Source: an uncultured Eubacteriales bacterium (GTDB taxonomy: Bacteria; Bacillota; Clostridia; Oscillospirales; Oscillospiraceae). From it: DNA of 5,642 nt. The stretch is taken from the NCBI GenBank assembly GCA_900554855.1, contig USIZ01000103.1:1-5642 (forward strand), given 5' to 3'. Below are positions 5,327 through 5,642 of the stretch, one piece after another. How positions within the stretch are numbered: position 1 is the first letter of the stretch; each line of letters opens with the position of its first letter. The position numbers were made by a program, and so were the translations under genes. The notes under the pieces are model-generated. The model was not told the DNA's origin. It did not search any database and saw only the letters and a program-made list of their open reading frames with translations.

Positions 5327-5642
5327 GTGTTCCAGATTGGAGAATCCGTCGTCTACGGAACCACCGGCGTGTGCACCATTTCTGCCATCGGCCCGCTGAG
5401 TATGCACGGGGTGGACAGAAAGCAGCAGTATTATACCCTCCAGCCGATCCATCAGGAGGGGGCGGTCTATATCCCGGCGGACGGCGAGAAGCTTAAAACC
5501 ATGCGCTACCCGCTGACCAAGCAGCAGGCAGAGGAGCTGCTGGCGCGCATCCCTGACATTGCCGCCTGCGAGATCCAGCACTTCAACTACAAGCAGCGTA
5601 CCGATGCCTTCAGCGCGGCCCTGCATGAAAACCGCTGCGAGA
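5327..5642 (+). CDS. CarD/CdnL-family transcription regulator, N-terminal part (runs off the window)
   Basis: The first 105 residues of a CarD-like protein. The N-terminus FQIGESVVYGTTGVCTI (residues 2-18) is the hallmark start of the CarD_TRCF (RID) domain, which in studied members binds the RNA polymerase beta subunit. YYTLQPI (35-41) and VYIPAD (47-52) are the later strands of the same Tudor-like fold. From about residue 62 the sequence becomes helical, the start of the C-terminal domain that in CarD/CdnL contacts DNA near the -10 region and stabilises open complexes. Family members are usually about 150-170 residues, so roughly a third is missing. The GTG start at 5327 is chosen because AAGGGGAG (5311-5318) lies 8 bases upstream and the family motif begins at once. 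The unusually long, structured upstream region suggests regulated expression. Confidence 0.92.
   Translation, partial: MFQIGESVVYGTTGVCTISAIGPLSMHGVDRKQQYYTLQPIHQEGAVYIPADGEKLKTMRYPLTKQQAEELLARIPDIAACEIQHFNYKQRTDAFSAALHENRCE

Overview
The window is a compact, fairly GC-rich stretch of bacterial chromosome. Strong AGGAGG-type ribosome binding sites, GTG starts, short intergenic gaps, sigma-A-like promoters with TGn extensions and the gene set point to a Gram-positive anaerobe of the Clostridia. The Oscillospirales are my best guess, but this is inference from style and not a match to a known genome. I see no phage, transposon, CRISPR, tRNA or rRNA sequence.

Layout: (1) Positions 1-482, minus strand, hold the N-terminal 160 residues of a pyridoxamine/pyridoxal kinase (pdxK type), cut off by the window edge. 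(2) Positions 483-640 are a divergent intergenic region with one promoter for each direction. (3) Positions 641-982 encode a 113-residue protein I do not recognise. (4) Positions 989-3614 form a transcription unit with its own promoter: a YgiQ-family radical SAM protein, a 29-residue single-span membrane peptide and a small cupin, closed by a strong intrinsic terminator. (5) Positions 3613-5040 are a second unit: an RNase Z-like metallo-beta-lactamase-fold hydrolase followed by a LOG-family nucleotide 5'-monophosphate phosphoribohydrolase. The -35 of its promoter lies inside the T-tract side of the preceding terminator. (6) Positions 5041-5326 are non-coding, with a promoter, a stable hairpin and two perfect DnaA boxes forming a 9-bp inverted repeat. 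(7) From 5327 to the end is the start of a CarD/CdnL-family RNA polymerase-binding regulator, cut off by the window edge.

The genes are mostly housekeeping or metabolic: B6 salvage, a radical SAM enzyme of unknown substrate, a metal-binding cupin, two hydrolases and a global transcription regulator. No obvious single pathway joins them. The least explained parts are the 29-residue membrane peptide between ygiQ and the cupin, the 113-residue unknown protein, and the structured, DnaA-box-containing leader of the carD-like gene.
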